64,000 nucleotides of DNA from JAICMB01 sp963838885 (GCA_963838885.1 CAWITB010000011.1:62001-126000); one strand, 5' to 3'; positions 33,979 to 44,277 are shown, counted from the first letter of the stretch. The notes: generated by a model from the sequence alone, not told the origin. Translations and numbers: made by a program.

Positions 33979-35133
33979 TCAAGAAGCAGGCCAGTTCGTA
34001 AGTCCCCAGGCGATCAAGTTCGTGAATCCTGACCCGCTTGCGAAAATATTGTTGTCATCGGAGGAGAAGAGCGGTACGTATTCATGTTCCTGGCCGCTAA
34101 CGACTCCGATGACGCGAGGAGCATCTCCATTCCAGGTTCCGAAAACGGGGCCTCCCGAGTTGCCCGGCGTGATATCGGCGGTGTTGCTCTCCAGTTCCTC
34201 TCCCCCGTTGGAGTCACCGTCCTCATCGTGGTAATCGATGCTTCCCTGCCATGATGGCATTTCACCGCCGCCGACCGCGGTGGGATATCCAAGCACGGTC
34301 CAGTAATTCTGTTTTTCCCAAGCGGACGACCACCCGTTATAGCCGAACCAGCCGGCAATCTCGCCCACAGGATTGTATAGCTTGAGAAGCGCCCAGTCGT
34401 ACCCGCTCACATTGTTGCCATTGTTAATTGCCGAGGTGTCGGAAACATACGACTCGACGCCACTACCGAAAAGCGAAGCGCCGTTGAAGTAGGCCGGTAC
34501 GAATCGCATCCACCAGGAGCCTGCGGCGGCGCTGGTCCAGGGGACCACGTGGGCGGCGGTGATCACGAGATTCTTCCCAACCAGGGCGCCGCTTCCTTGA
34601 AAGCCATCGCTGGTGTAGATTTTGCCCACGCATCCCCAGGGATAGCTCGTGTCTTCATAAATTTGGCGATCGTCATTCCCGAAGACGTACAGGGGCTCCA
34701 CCCTGCGGCCGTTGAACCGGCGCATGCGCGGCCTCGCCGGGCGTGGCATTCCTCGCGGGATGAAAAGCTGGTTGAGCCACGGAGGCCGGTTGCCCTCGGT
34801 ACTGACATTGCGATCAATTGCTTGGCAGATGTGCTTGTGATCGTAGCGCACGGCCGTCTTCCCGAGCCTGTGGGCAGCCTCGTCGCCGGTGTCCGACACT
34901 TTAATTTGCCAAATAGTGCGCCTGCCAACCGTCTCGATCTTCGCGACCTCGGTCAGCGGTTCTTCGCCCTCGGCCGTCGAAACGTAGACCGCTCTCGTGC
35001 TCCTGAGCCGGCGCAACTCGGAAGGCATTTCCGCTGTCGCGAGGATTGGGTTCCGGCGCACAAGATCACGGGGTAGCATCGGGTGCTCGCGCGTGCCCCA
35101 AAAGTGATCCACTCCAACGCCATGAGTCGACAT
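33979..35133 (-). CDS. Trypsin-like (V8-type) serine protease
   Basis: A 384-residue protein whose C-terminal half is a chymotrypsin-fold protease. The catalytic triad is H195 in ITAAHVV, D246 in GYDWALLKL and S326 in ITPGNSGGP. It resembles the glutamyl-endopeptidase/V8 group. The N-terminal ~160 residues are not homologous to a known domain I can name and may be a propeptide (about a third of the protein, basic and Pro-rich near 125-140: FIPRGMPRPARPRMRRF). No standard signal peptide is visible at the N-terminus, so export route and activation are unclear. It stands alone. Confidence 0.85.
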   Translation of the reverse strand: MSTHGVGVDHFWGTREHPMLPRDLVRRNPILATAEMPSELRRLRSTRAVYVSTAEGEEPLTEVAKIETVGRRTIWQIKVSDTGDEAAHRLGKTAVRYDHKHICQAIDRNVSTEGNRPPWLNQLFIPRGMPRPARPRMRRFNGRRVEPLYVFGNDDRQIYEDTSYPWGCVGKIYTSDGFQGSGALVGKNLVITAAHVVPWTSAAAGSWWMRFVPAYFNGASLFGSGVESYVSDTSAINNGNNVSGYDWALLKLYNPVGEIAGWFGYNGWSSAWEKQNYWTVLGYPTAVGGGEMPSWQGSIDYHDEDGDSNGGEELESNTADITPGNSGGPVFGTWNGDAPRVIGVVSGQEHEYVPLFSSDDNNIFASGSGFTNLIAWGLTNWPAS

Positions 35134-35186
35134 TCGAGTTCTCCTCGCTTTGCTGTGAACCAGACACCCGAAGCGTTACACGATCC

Positions 35187-35696
35187 TTAGAATTTTGCTA
35201 CCAGCCATAAACCGGTAATCATTAACCCGGTCCCGAGGATTCGCAGGGGCGAGGCGGGGTGCGCCTTGAATCCGATGAGGCCGAACTGATCCAAAAGAAT
35301 CGAGGCGGCGAGCGAGGCCGTAACGCTGATACCGGTGAATAGGCCCGAGCCCATCTTCTGGGCGAAGGTTAAACCCGCGATGGTCGAAGCGATGCTAATT
35401 ATGCCGCCGGTCCACGCCCACCAGGGCGTGCGGCTGAGAGCGGCGGCAGCGGGCAGGGGCCCACGCACGAAGAGTTGGATCAGGATCATTCCCAAAAGAC
35501 CGGAAATATAGACGGCGAGACCCGCCCAGACGGCATCGTTCAGGCACTTCTTCAATTCCGCGTTTGCGCCTGCCTGCACGGGATTTGCGGCGCCCGCGGC
35601 GGTTGCCAGGAGATAAGAAATCCAGTTCACTACTGCGTGACTGGAACGGCGCCCCGATCGTTTCAGTGTTCCGCGTTTTCGAGCGGCTGGTTGCAA
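35187..35696 (-). CDS. DMT family transporter (YdcZ/DUF606-like)
   Basis: An ~147-residue membrane protein with four to five hydrophobic helices (NWISYLLATAAGAANPVQAG, VYISGLLGMILIQLFVRG, AWTGGIISIASTIAGLTFAQKM, GISVTASLAASILLDQFGLI, GTGLMITGLWLVAKF). NPVQAGANAELKKCL is the DUF606 signature. The frame starts at 35696, but the first 22 residues are basic and not membrane-like, so the GTG at 35630 (VNWISYLL...) is the likelier start. Small members of this class often act as dimers in drug/metabolite efflux; the substrate is unknown. Confidence 0.82.
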   Translation of the reverse strand: MQPAARKRGTLKRSGRRSSHAVVNWISYLLATAAGAANPVQAGANAELKKCLNDAVWAGLAVYISGLLGMILIQLFVRGPLPAAAALSRTPWWAWTGGIISIASTIAGLTFAQKMGSGLFTGISVTASLAASILLDQFGLIGFKAHPASPLRILGTGLMITGLWLVAKF

Positions 35697-36063
35697 CGCG
35701 TAATCACGCGTGTTTCCCGCTCAATCCAAGGATACTGATCGAACCCGTTCCGAGCGCGAACAGGCGACCCTCATTGAGGAGAAGGCCGAGGCAGCAGGCG
35801 GTCAGAATTCGCGGAAGTGATCATCGGCGAAGAGTCGACGTCGCCGGCCGCGTCGAGCGCGGGCGATCGGATTATATTTAGGTGTCACGCTCTTTGCGTT
35901 CGATCTGGAGCGTGAGGGCGAACGCGCGCGTGATTGTCACAAAGCGCTCGCTTAGAGGGATGGTCGAAGTTCTTTATAATGGCCATCGCTACGCCGTCCA
36001 TCATCTTGAGCTCTGTACTCGCGCGGTTCTCGCCGTCTGACACGTCCTATTTCTGACCATCCC
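35697..36063. other. Intergenic, no supported gene
   Basis: Between the DMT transporter and the fragment at 36064 I see only short shadow frames. One 26-codon plus-strand reading near 35960 starts MVEVLYNGHRYAVHHLELC but has no other support. Confidence 0.45.
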
Positions 36064-36261
36064 CTAAACCTCCAACCGCAATTCCACGCGCTCCGCGGAG
36101 GACTGGGAGTACGCATGTCCGCCGCGTTTTTGTTCCGAATCGAGTGCAACAACGCGGGGCTGCTGGCCGGTCGAGGTAATAACGAGACGTCCCTGGCGCG
36201 CCTGCGCCACACCAGCGCTTCGCGGGTTCCAGCTCACGCCAATGACGCCGTCAATAGAGCT
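36064..36261 (-). pseudogene. C-terminal fragment of an acidobacterial hypothetical
   Basis: A 65-residue piece, SSIDGVIGVSWNPRSAGVAQ... followed by a segment ending AERVELRLEV. The pattern (Trp strand, QG-L-I-I, then a Lys/Gly-rich turn and RLEV at the end) resembles the last domain of many uncharacterised proteins in this phylum. There is no proper start, and the frame merges with the HAD gene end upstream. I read it as the 3' end of a lost gene. Confidence 0.4.
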
Positions 36262-36310
36262 CGTGCCGCAATCGCGCTGTCTCCACGGAATGCGCTTGGC
36301 AGGATCGCGC

Positions 36311-36916
36311 TCAATCGAAAACGCCGCGCGCCCGCAACTCTTCTTCGATCTGCTCCTCCGATTCGAACCGTACGGCATCGATCCCCTCGCGGCGCGCCGC
36401 CTCCACATTGTCCGCAATATCGTCCGTGAAGAAACACTCCTCCGCATCGCATCCCGCCCGGGCGATCGCTTCCCGGTAAATCGCGGGCGAAGGCTTCAGC
36501 GCTCCCACTCGAAACGACAACACGCGATCGTGAAAGTGCCGCAGCAGCGGATAGGATCGCTCCAGCATCGCGAAATGAATGGCATTGGTGTTTGAAAGCA
36601 GCAGCAGCCGCCGCCTTTCCCCGATGCGCTTGAGCAGCGCTTCCCCTAGCAGCGTCTCCGGCAGGAAGATGCTCGTCCACAGCTCACAAAACTCCTCGTA
36701 CGTGATTTTCAATTCGAGCAGCGCGGCGAGTTGGCGCACGAATTCCCGCGGCTCCACCAGGCCACGCTCAAAGCGCGTGACCAGATCGGTCGACCGCAGC
36801 CGCCGCGGTATTTCCGCCGCCGCATAAGCGCACCGCCCCTCCATCCTGGCGTATCCGCGTTTGAAATCGAACGGCACGATCACGCCGCCCAGGTCGAAGA
36901 TGACCGCCTTGATCAC
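36311..36916 (-). CDS. HAD-like phosphatase (YihX-like)
   Basis: A 201-residue haloacid dehalogenase-superfamily hydrolase, soluble. Motif I is AVIFDLGGVIVPFD (nucleophile D8; the usual second Asp is Gly, as in YihX-type alpha-glucose-1-phosphatases). LLLLSNTNAIH is motif II. GALKPSPAIYREAI carries the motif III Lys. EECFFTDDIADNV is motif IV. The GTG at 36916 (VIKAVIFDLG) gives the family N-terminus with GGAGAA just before it; upstream residues in the frame are not family-like. The substrate is uncertain. It lies downstream of a putative polysaccharide-processing gene. Confidence 0.85.
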   Translation of the reverse strand: MIKAVIFDLGGVIVPFDFKRGYARMEGRCAYAAAEIPRRLRSTDLVTRFERGLVEPREFVRQLAALLELKITYEEFCELWTSIFLPETLLGEALLKRIGERRRLLLLSNTNAIHFAMLERSYPLLRHFHDRVLSFRVGALKPSPAIYREAIARAGCDAEECFFTDDIADNVEAARREGIDAVRFESEEQIEEELRARGVFD

Positions 36917-37025
36917 TTCTCCGATTGTACGAATGGCGCCCAAACGAAGCCGACGCGCTCGGCCGGCGTAGTCGCGTTGCGAGTCGTAACTCCGCACCTC
37001 GGATCGCCCGCGGTCACCCAAACCT

Positions 37026-38687
37026 TCACCCCACCTCGAACTCAATCGTATGGTCCAGCGGCGTGAACGCCGTCAAGTACACACTCAGCCCCGCAAGCTT
37101 CGGCAACGCCCCGCGCACCTCCGTATAGCGGTGCTCGCACAACCCCGGACCAAACCGGATGCGATCTCCGCCCACCGTGTAGCTGCCCCGGCCCGACGCC
37201 AGCACAGCCGCGCCCGCCCCGGCCGCTTCGCATCCCTCGAGCTGCCCGCCATCGCGCAAGCCGATCTCGATCGCAACCGGCACGCCCGCTGTTCCCTCCG
37301 ACTGAATCCGCACCCGGAACCCATTTTTAGTCTGCATAACGGAAGCGCTTTGCCTCAGGCGGCAGATCTGGCTTCGCCTCCGTTCCGCGCGTAGCTCACC
37401 CCAGTTCGCCGGCGTCACTTTGCGCGGCGGATCGAGCGGCTGGTAATACGGAGCTTCCAGGTTTTGGATCAGCGTATAATTCCCGGCTGAACTTTGCATC
37501 GCCCCCGAGAACTGCCCCTTCCCAAAGAACGCGCTCGCGAACCGCACGCCTTCAATCACCGCATCCCCTTGCCGCAGCGCAAAAAAGATTGGGTCGCCGG
37601 CAAGCGCCGTCGCGCTCATAGGCCCGCGCCGGAACCGCACAATTCCAAGCGAAGGCATCTCTTTGCGAAAATCCGAGGGCAGCGACTCCGGCTCGGGCAT
37701 AGGTCCCGCCATTTCCGGGTACTCCATCAGCGCGGACAAGCTCGAAAACGCAGGCGTAAAGTGATTGCAAATCGTCGCGAACTGTCCGTTGTGGTCGCGC
37801 ACGGCGAGATAGCGCAACGGAAACCAGTACCCGCCCATCGTTCCGCGCCGATTGCGATCCTGGCGATGCGAAATCTCCGTCACGACCTCGTAATTCGCAT
37901 GCATCAGGTACAGCATGGATTGCAAGTTGCGCCGCACCGCATCGAGCAGCTCCGGCCGCTTCAGCTTCACCGCAAGAACCACGAAGGCCCGATCGCAAAC
38001 AATGTTGTAAACGCTTGTCGAGCGCTCCGTGTACTGTCCATCTTCCCCAATGTCGATGCCCTCGGCCAGCCATTGCTCGATGCGCCGAACGTAGCTCGCA
38101 TCGGGAAAAAGCTCATTCACCTGCGCCAAAGCGGAGCTGACCACCCAACGATGGTTCGGCGTATGAATGCCTCCTATAGCCAGTCCCTCCGCCGCTTTGC
38201 GTAGAAACGGTTCACATAGCGCGACCAGTTCCCTATGGCCCGCCCGATGCGCCAAGCACGCCCCCGTCGCCAGGTTGTGGACGGTGAATCCGGTATCGGG
38301 CGGCGAATCGAAATTCGTTTCGAGGAGATCGATAAGACCATCCGCATGTTGCGCGCGATTCAAAAATCCGATGGCCAGGCCGATGCGCTCCACCATGAGG
38401 CGATCGCCATGGAACTTCGATTCCGGATGCAGATACGCCGCGACGCACTGTTGCACCACCGCCGCCGCCGCGCCCGCCGAATAAATGCCGGAATCGGAGG
38501 TGGCGGCGCCCCCCGTGGCAAGCGACCCGTAACCGCGGCTCTTCGGATCCGTCACCTGCCTTGCCAGCATCGCCTCCACAACCGCGTCGTGATGCTTGAC
38601 GATGCCGCTGAGTTCGGCGCCCTCTGTCGCCGCCGTCACCGCCGAAGCGCCGGCCGGAATCCATGCCAATACATCTCTGCGCGTCAT
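37026..38687 (-). CDS. Tat-exported putative polysaccharide-lyase-like protein
   Basis: A 553-residue protein with a Tat-like signal (MTRRDVLAWIPAGASAVTAA). The N-terminal ~380 residues look like an alpha-helical toroid with Gly/Trp-rich turns (RAQHADGLIDLLETNFDSPP, IHTPNHRWVVSSALAQ, EDGQYTERSTSVYNIVCDRA), and the C-terminal ~170 residues look beta-rich. This two-part layout is that of heparinase/alginate-lyase-like enzymes, but I cannot place catalytic residues with certainty. YTERSTSVYNIVCDRAF is a likely active-site stretch. Its 5' end is duplicated at 38752-38917. Location: periplasm. Confidence 0.65.
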   Translation of the reverse strand: MTRRDVLAWIPAGASAVTAATEGAELSGIVKHHDAVVEAMLARQVTDPKSRGYGSLATGGAATSDSGIYSAGAAAAVVQQCVAAYLHPESKFHGDRLMVERIGLAIGFLNRAQHADGLIDLLETNFDSPPDTGFTVHNLATGACLAHRAGHRELVALCEPFLRKAAEGLAIGGIHTPNHRWVVSSALAQVNELFPDASYVRRIEQWLAEGIDIGEDGQYTERSTSVYNIVCDRAFVVLAVKLKRPELLDAVRRNLQSMLYLMHANYEVVTEISHRQDRNRRGTMGGYWFPLRYLAVRDHNGQFATICNHFTPAFSSLSALMEYPEMAGPMPEPESLPSDFRKEMPSLGIVRFRRGPMSATALAGDPIFFALRQGDAVIEGVRFASAFFGKGQFSGAMQSSAGNYTLIQNLEAPYYQPLDPPRKVTPANWGELRAERRRSQICRLRQSASVMQTKNGFRVRIQSEGTAGVPVAIEIGLRDGGQLEGCEAAGAGAAVLASGRGSYTVGGDRIRFGPGLCEHRYTEVRGALPKLAGLSVYLTAFTPLDHTIEFEVG

Positions 38688-38917
38688 CGGTTCCTCAAAA
38701 ATCGAGCCGCAGCGGCACTTGCCCCTGCCGCGGCGTGTTCGCCTGGGAGCTGTCGTAATGCTTGACGATGCCGCTGAGTTCGGCGCCGCTGATCGCCGCC
38801 GCCACCGCCGAAGTGCCGGCCGGAATCCATGCCAAGGCCTCCCTGCGCGTCATCGGCCCCTCAAAAATCGAGCCGCAGCGCCACTTGCCCCTGCCGCGGC
38901 GTGTTCGCCTGCGAACT
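38586..38917. repeat. 166-bp tandem duplication, two units
   Basis: Units 38586-38751 and 38752-38917 are ~90% identical with an exact 166-bp period. Each holds, on the minus strand, the 3' end of the TonB receptor (encoding SSQANTPRQGQV, then V/A-LRLDF) and the first ~30 codons of the lyase-like gene (MTRR...AWIPAG). The unit nearer the receptor supplies the real receptor C-terminus; the other supplies the real lyase start. In between lies a fused mini-ORF. Confidence 0.9.
38695..38853 (-). CDS. Chimeric 52-residue mini-ORF from the duplication
   Basis: Begins MTRREALAWIPAGTSAVAAA, a copy of the lyase-like Tat signal region, continues GAELSGIVKHYD and then fuses in frame to SSQANTPRQGQVPLRLDF, a copy of the receptor C-terminus. 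It arose from the 166-bp tandem duplication. The frame is still open though the copies differ at ~10%. If expressed, it would be a Tat-signal peptide with a short outer-membrane barrel end, probably without function. Confidence 0.6.
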   Translation of the reverse strand: MTRREALAWIPAGTSAVAAAISGAELSGIVKHYDSSQANTPRQGQVPLRLDF

Positions 38918-41900
38918 GATCACCCCGAAGTTCGACGCGCTCACATTCGCCGCGGGCGCTCCAAACTGCACGCGGTTGAACACGTTGAAAAACTCCGCGC
39001 GAAACGTCAAGGTGAAGCGCTCCGTCAGCGCCGTGCGTTTAATCAGCCCGAACGATTCGTTGTAGAACGGGAAATTGCGCAGATTGGTATAAGAACGCGC
39101 GGCGGTTCCGAACGTGAAAGGAGCCGGAACGGTAAACGCCGCCGGTGTTGATGTAGCGTCCTTTATTCGGATCGAAGTTGGATGTGCTGTTCGTCAGCGG
39201 AACTCCCGCCACAATATTCGGCCGCAGCGTCTCATTGAAGATTGGCAGCGTGTTATTGGCCGTAAGGACAATGGGCGTTCCCGCCTCGTATTGCTGGATG
39301 CCCGTGAACGTCCACCCGCCCGCCGCTTTCCCCAGCTTGCCGTGATTCAGATATCGCCGTCCCGGCCCGAACGGCAGCTCGTAAATATAGCTGAGCTGAA
39401 AATTCTGCGGGATATCGTCCTGGCTGATGGCCTTCTCCAATTTCTGGTTGTAATAATCCTGCCCGGCGGGTCCGCCGCCCGCCTGCACTTCGCCATCGCT
39501 GATGCTCTTCGACCAGGTGTAGGCCGCGATCATCGAAAGCCCGAACGAAAGCCGCTTCTGCAGCTTCACCTGCAAAGCGTTATAGGTGGAGTCACCGTTC
39601 GGATTCGCGAGATCCATAATGTTGAGATATTGCGGATACGGCCGCAGCGCCTGCGCGACCGAACCGCTGAAACCCGCATAAGGCAGCGTGATCCCCGCCG
39701 CCTGCGCTTGCGCCGAGCTCGCCGGCAGCGTCAGCAGCGACCCCAGCGCCAGATACCTCGGGTTCAACTGGTTCAGGTTGAACAGATCGGTGCCCAGATG
39801 CGTGCCCTTGATCCCCACATACGCTACATCGATCAGAAAATTAGCGCCGATCTCGCGCTGCGCGTTCACCGTCCAGTTCTGGAAATACGGCGGCCGCCCA
39901 TCGCCGGGATACATCGTCAGCACGTTCGAGCCATTCGCCACCGTGGGACTGATCTGCGGCGGTGGCGCGAAGTTCGTCGGGAAACCCGTTATCCCAGTAA
40001 AACGCCGGCGTCACCCCGGCGTTGGTGGAGCTGAACGTTGGCGATGCGCTAAACCCGTAATTGTACGTCTGCGATTCGCGCAGGTCCGAATCGGCATTGC
40101 CCGGCGCATAATAAATTCCGTAGCCGGCGTGAAACACGGTCTTATCGTTGAACGCATACGCCATCGCGAGCCGGGGGCCGAAGTTTTTATAATCCACGCT
40201 CGCGAAGCTCGTCTTGCCCGTGCGTCCCGCTCCGCTCCCCAGGAATGCAATGGCCCCCAACAATCCGCCCGCGCCGGGATTCGGAATCGTCGGATCGAAC
40301 GCCGAAAGATTCCCGTGCAGCTCCGTGCGCGGGAAATAAATCTCATAGCGCAGGCCGTAGTTGATGGTTAGATGCCGCGTCGCTTTCCAGTCGTCCTGAA
40401 CGTAGCCGGCCACGTAATGATAACGGTTGCTCGGCACGTACCCGAGCACGTTGCGGCTGGCCGAATCGACCGCCCCCAGTAGGAAACTCGCAAAAGAGTT
40501 GCCGGTCGAGCCGGAGGCCGTCGGCAGCGCCGTCTCGAGCGGGCTGAAGTTGAACGTACCCTCGCTGTTGAAGAAATCCGCGCCGTTGGTCATCAGCCAG
40601 CGGATATCGACGCCAAACTTGATTGCATGATTCGCGCGCAGCCAACTGAACGAATCCGTCAATTGGTAGGTCTCGTTCACCTGTTCCCCCACGCTCTTCC
40701 CCGCCCCGCCCGTGTTCGCCCACGTCGAGTACCCGTCCGAAAAAGTGACCTGCGGGAAGGAGCGGCCCGCGCCCGTGGACACCCCCGTTAAACCCAGCAT
40801 CGTCGCCCAGTCTTGTTGCGTTTGCTGGTTGGACCAATACTGGCCTTCCCTCGTGAATCCCAGCCCGATGTGATTCACCATGTTCGGCGACAGAATGAAA
40901 TCGTCGCCGATGCGCAGCCAATAGGAGTTGTATTGGTTCACCCAGGAATAGGAAAGCGGCTGCGGCAACTGGTCCGCGGCCGTCGTCGGATAACGGCCCT
41001 CATAGAAGAAACCGTTGATGCGGTTGCGGTCGGAAAAATTGTGGTCGATCTTGACGTCCACCTGATCGCGGGTCACCTGGTTCGATCCGATCGCGAGGTA
41101 GTTGTTCAGCAGTTTGCTGTTCGTGGGGTCTGGAATCAACGGCAGGATCTTCTGAGACACCGCGCTGAAGCGCGACATCGGAATCTGATTACCGGGAAAT
41201 GCCTGGCGCGTCGCCACGCCGTTCACGATCGTGGTTGTAGCGGGGTCGTAGATCGTAACCGGCTGACCGGCGGAGTTGACCAGCCCCGAGAAATTCCCTT
41301 GCCGGAAAGCCGCCGGCGGGATGCTGATCACATTGTTCGCCGCGCCCTGCTGGTAGCGGAAACCGCTCCACACGAAGTGGAAAAAGGTTCGATTCGTTCC
41401 CTTGTAAAGCTTGGGGATCCACACCGGCCCGCCGAGGACGACTCCGTATTCGTTCTGGCGATTCACGGGAGTAGTGGGCGCATAGAAACCGCGCGCATCG
41501 AACACGTTGTTGCGCAAATAATCGAACAGCGAGCCATGGAACTGGTTCGTCCCGGAGCGCGTCGTAAAAATCTCAAAGCCGCCGCCCGTGCGTCCATATT
41601 CGGCGTTGAAGTCCGCGCCCAGAAGCTCAAATTCGGAAATGGCTTCAACCGAGGGATAGCTGAACAGAATGCCGCCGCTTTCGGGGCTGGTCGATCCAAT
41701 GCCGTCGAGCAGCACTTCTTTCGATCGCGATTGCGAGCCGTTTATCTGCGTATTGGCGGTCGTTCCGGTAACGCCCGGCGTCAGGAACATGAACGACTCC
41801 GGGTTTCGCATGTTGCCCGTGATCGATAGCGGCAGATCGATCACCAGTTGCCGCGTCACCGCCGTCGCCAGCTCCGAAGTGTTCGTCTGCACGGCGTTCG

Positions 41901-42261
41901 CGGCCGCCGTAACTTCCACGCTTTGGTTCACCTGGCCAATCTGCAGGGTCGCATTCAGCGTCAGCGTTTGGGCCACGCTGAGGTTGACGTTGTCGTCAAC
42001 GAAAGTCTTAAAGCCGGTCTTCTCGATCGTGACCTTATAGCTGCCTTCCGGAAGCTGTTGGACGGCGTAGTTCCCGGTGCTGCTCGTCTTGGCCGTATAG
42101 GAGACCGAGGTCGACAGATTCAGCGCCGAAACGTTGACATCCGGCACGGGCGCCCCGGTGGCGTCGTTAATGGTTCCCGTTATAGTGCCGCGGCTCGATT
42201 GCGCGAAACAAATGGAAAGGAAAGCGATGGACGACAAAGTCCAGCGGGCAAAACGCTGCAT
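38861..42261 (-). pseudogene. TonB-dependent receptor, Oar-like, two frameshifts
   Basis: A ~1130-residue receptor when joined. Signal peptide MQRFARWTLSSIAFLSICFAQ, a carboxypeptidase-regulatory-like domain (GTITGTINDATGAPVPDVNV), plug (LVIDLPLSITGNMRNPESFM, AISEFELLGADFNAEYG) and barrel follow in one frame down to about 39985. There the frame breaks (PAFYWDNGFP, then TNFAPPPQISPTVANGSN in the next frame). A second break near 39140 separates YINTGG from FTVPAPFTFGTAARSYTNLR, which runs to the C-terminus RQGQVALRLDF. Either a decaying gene or two sequencing errors. The ligand is unknown. Confidence 0.85.
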
Positions 42262-42352
42262 AGGTCTCCCTGAGCCGAAGCGTTAGCCGGGATTTTTCTA
42301 TCCCGAATTTCCGTATTGTAGCCCAACCACCGCTCGCCGCCCGAAAACGAAT

Positions 42353-43534
42353 TCAGCGATTCGCCACCCGCCACGGCGAGACATTCGACCACGTCCTCAA
42401 TGCGTCGCTCGCCCACTTCGTGGATCTGTCCTTATGGCAAACATTGCAGGGATTAGGAATTTTCAGCGCCTCCGTTTCGCTGGGCGGAATGAAACGAAAT
42501 GTGTGGCTCCGAACGTTCACGTCGGCAATCGTCTGCTCGATATCCGGCATGTGGCACGCCACGCATTCGTTCCCGGCGCTCCCGGCCCGATGATGCGTGT
42601 GCGCCTCAATCGTCGGCGCGCGCGGCCCATTCAAAGTATTTGGCCCATGGCATTCCAGGCACATCACGCTCGCCGGCTTCAGCAGGTCCGCGTTGTTCTC
42701 CGTTCCGTGAACGTCGTGGCAGTTAAAGCAACTGATGCCATGCCTGTACATGACGCTCTGTACGAAATCGTTACCCTGCATCCGGTTCTTGTGCGCGGTC
42801 CCATCGGCAAAGTGCGTGAACGACTGCTCCCCCAACTTGTGCTCTTCCAGATTCCAGAAGTTCTTCAGGTCCATTCCCACTTCAAATCCCACCGGCCAGT
42901 CGTAATACTTCCCCTCGATCGGGTTATTTAAAGGCCGCCCCTGCGAGTGGCACTGTATACAAACATTAGTCGCCTGTATCGTATCGAGCCGTGCGGGATT
43001 GACGATATTGGCGCGCGAAGGATGCTCGACATGCGCGGCGCCCGGCCCGTGACATTTCTCGCATCCCACATTCCACTCCGCCACCGCCTTGGTCCGAATG
43101 TCGTAGTCACCGAATGGCAGCCGTCGCACAGCGGTCCGGTCGGCCGCTGCATGTTATCCGCCGGATAGTAGGAAACCCACCAATCGGTCCCCGGCGCGAC
43201 TTTGTAAGGCCGCCAGACTTGGTGCGTGATGTCCCATTGCGCCCCCAACGGATAGATAATCGTCGCCCCTCTTGGTGAAGTAGCGCTGCTTCCACTTACT
43301 GCCGTACACGAACGCGATATCGTCCTTCGTGAAATTCACCAGCGGGTTGGGTTTCGATAGATCGGGAAGAATCGCTTCGGGATGGATCTTCGGATCGCGC
43401 ACGACATTCGCCATCCGCGTCTTGCTCCAACGCGCATAGATCGCCGCGTGGCACGTCTTGCAAACCGCCGACCCCGCGTACTGGCCGAAAGCTGCCGTAG
43501 GCACGAACGCCAAGAATAAAGCGCCGCACTTCAA
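42353..43534 (-). pseudogene. Multiheme (octaheme) cytochrome c, frameshifted and truncated
   Basis: Three frames join into a ~390-residue secreted protein: MKCGALFLAFVPTAAFGQ signal and CKTCH (43534 to ~43265), CDGCH (43248 to ~43110), then CEKCH, CIQCH, CFNCH, CLECH, CVACH and CNVCH (~43100 to 42353). That is eight CXXCH haem sites. The order and the SKWKQRYF and GAAHVEHPSR motifs are those of acidobacterial multiheme cytochromes that often carry a C-terminal TPR domain, absent here, so the 3' end may also be lost. Intact relatives act in periplasmic electron transfer. Its start overlaps the PEP-CTERM gene end by four bases. Confidence 0.82.
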
Positions 43535-44277
43535 TGGCCGGCAGTTCTCCTCGCCAACCCATAACCCAGCAGACCAAGCAGAACCAAGCCGAAGCTCCCC
43601 GGCTCGGGCGCCGCGCTCGCCGGCGGCGCTGCTGGTCCCACGGAAAGGCCAAAAGCATCGGCTTGAAAAGCTCCGAACGGCCCACTGCTCGACAGAATCG
43701 CCGATTGAATATCGGCTGTATCGCTGAGCAATCCGATGAAATCGAGTACGTTTACGCCGCCTCTGTCCGCCACCGATCCCAGCAGCGTCCCAGTACCGTT
43801 CAAGCCCGTGAACACGCTCACCATTGCCGGCCCGCTTGCGTCCAGTTGCTGCGGCATGCCCGAAACGTCATGGAGGAACGTCGTTCCGAATCCGAAAATC
43901 GGCTGCGAGAAGTTCACCACCAGATCGGGAAGATGCATTTGAAAGAATGTAGCATTGCCGCTCACCACCGCCGACGCGGCATTCCCCGGTATATCGGGCG
44001 AGTTCACTTCACGCCCGCCGCCCGTCGACGCGGACGCGAAGTACAGGCCATTGATGAGCGGAGCGTTCCCGGATGTTATTGTTACGCCTCCAACGGTAAA
44101 TGGCCCAACGATGTTATCCCCTCCCAGCGGCAGCGGGAATTGCGAAGCGTTTCCGATATCCGCGACAAATCTATTCGGAAAGCTGGTGAAATTATTGACG
44201 TTCTGAATAACGGCGCCCGTCAACCGACAAACGGCCGCCACGCAGAGTAATAGCGAGGTTGCTGCGGTGTGAATCAT
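43531..44277 (-). CDS. PEP-CTERM domain protein
   Basis: A 248-residue secreted protein with a signal peptide (MIHTAATSLLLCVAAVCRLTG) and a C-terminal sorting signal: PEPGS, then a hydrophobic span (FGLVLLGLLGYGLA) and RR. The middle is beta-rich, Asn/Gly-rich. PEP-CTERM proteins are processed by exosortase, usually in exopolysaccharide producers; no exosortase is in this window. AGGAG lies before the ATG at 44277, which I chose over a longer frame upstream. The stop overlaps the cytochrome start by four bases. Confidence 0.88.
   Translation of the reverse strand: MIHTAATSLLLCVAAVCRLTGAVIQNVNNFTSFPNRFVADIGNASQFPLPLGGDNIVGPFTVGGVTITSGNAPLINGLYFASASTGGGREVNSPDIPGNAASAVVSGNATFFQMHLPDLVVNFSQPIFGFGTTFLHDVSGMPQQLDASGPAMVSVFTGLNGTGTLLGSVADRGGVNVLDFIGLLSDTADIQSAILSSSGPFGAFQADAFGLSVGPAAPPASAAPEPGSFGLVLLGLLGYGLARRTAGH

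Noticed and set aside
38596..38919. 107-codon plus-strand ORF spanning the duplication
   Set aside because: Repetition of an antisense frame through the 166-bp tandem repeat, not a gene.
40813..41829. 338-codon plus-strand ORF
   Set aside because: Antisense to a TonB receptor barrel; Arg/Val/His-rich composition without a domain.
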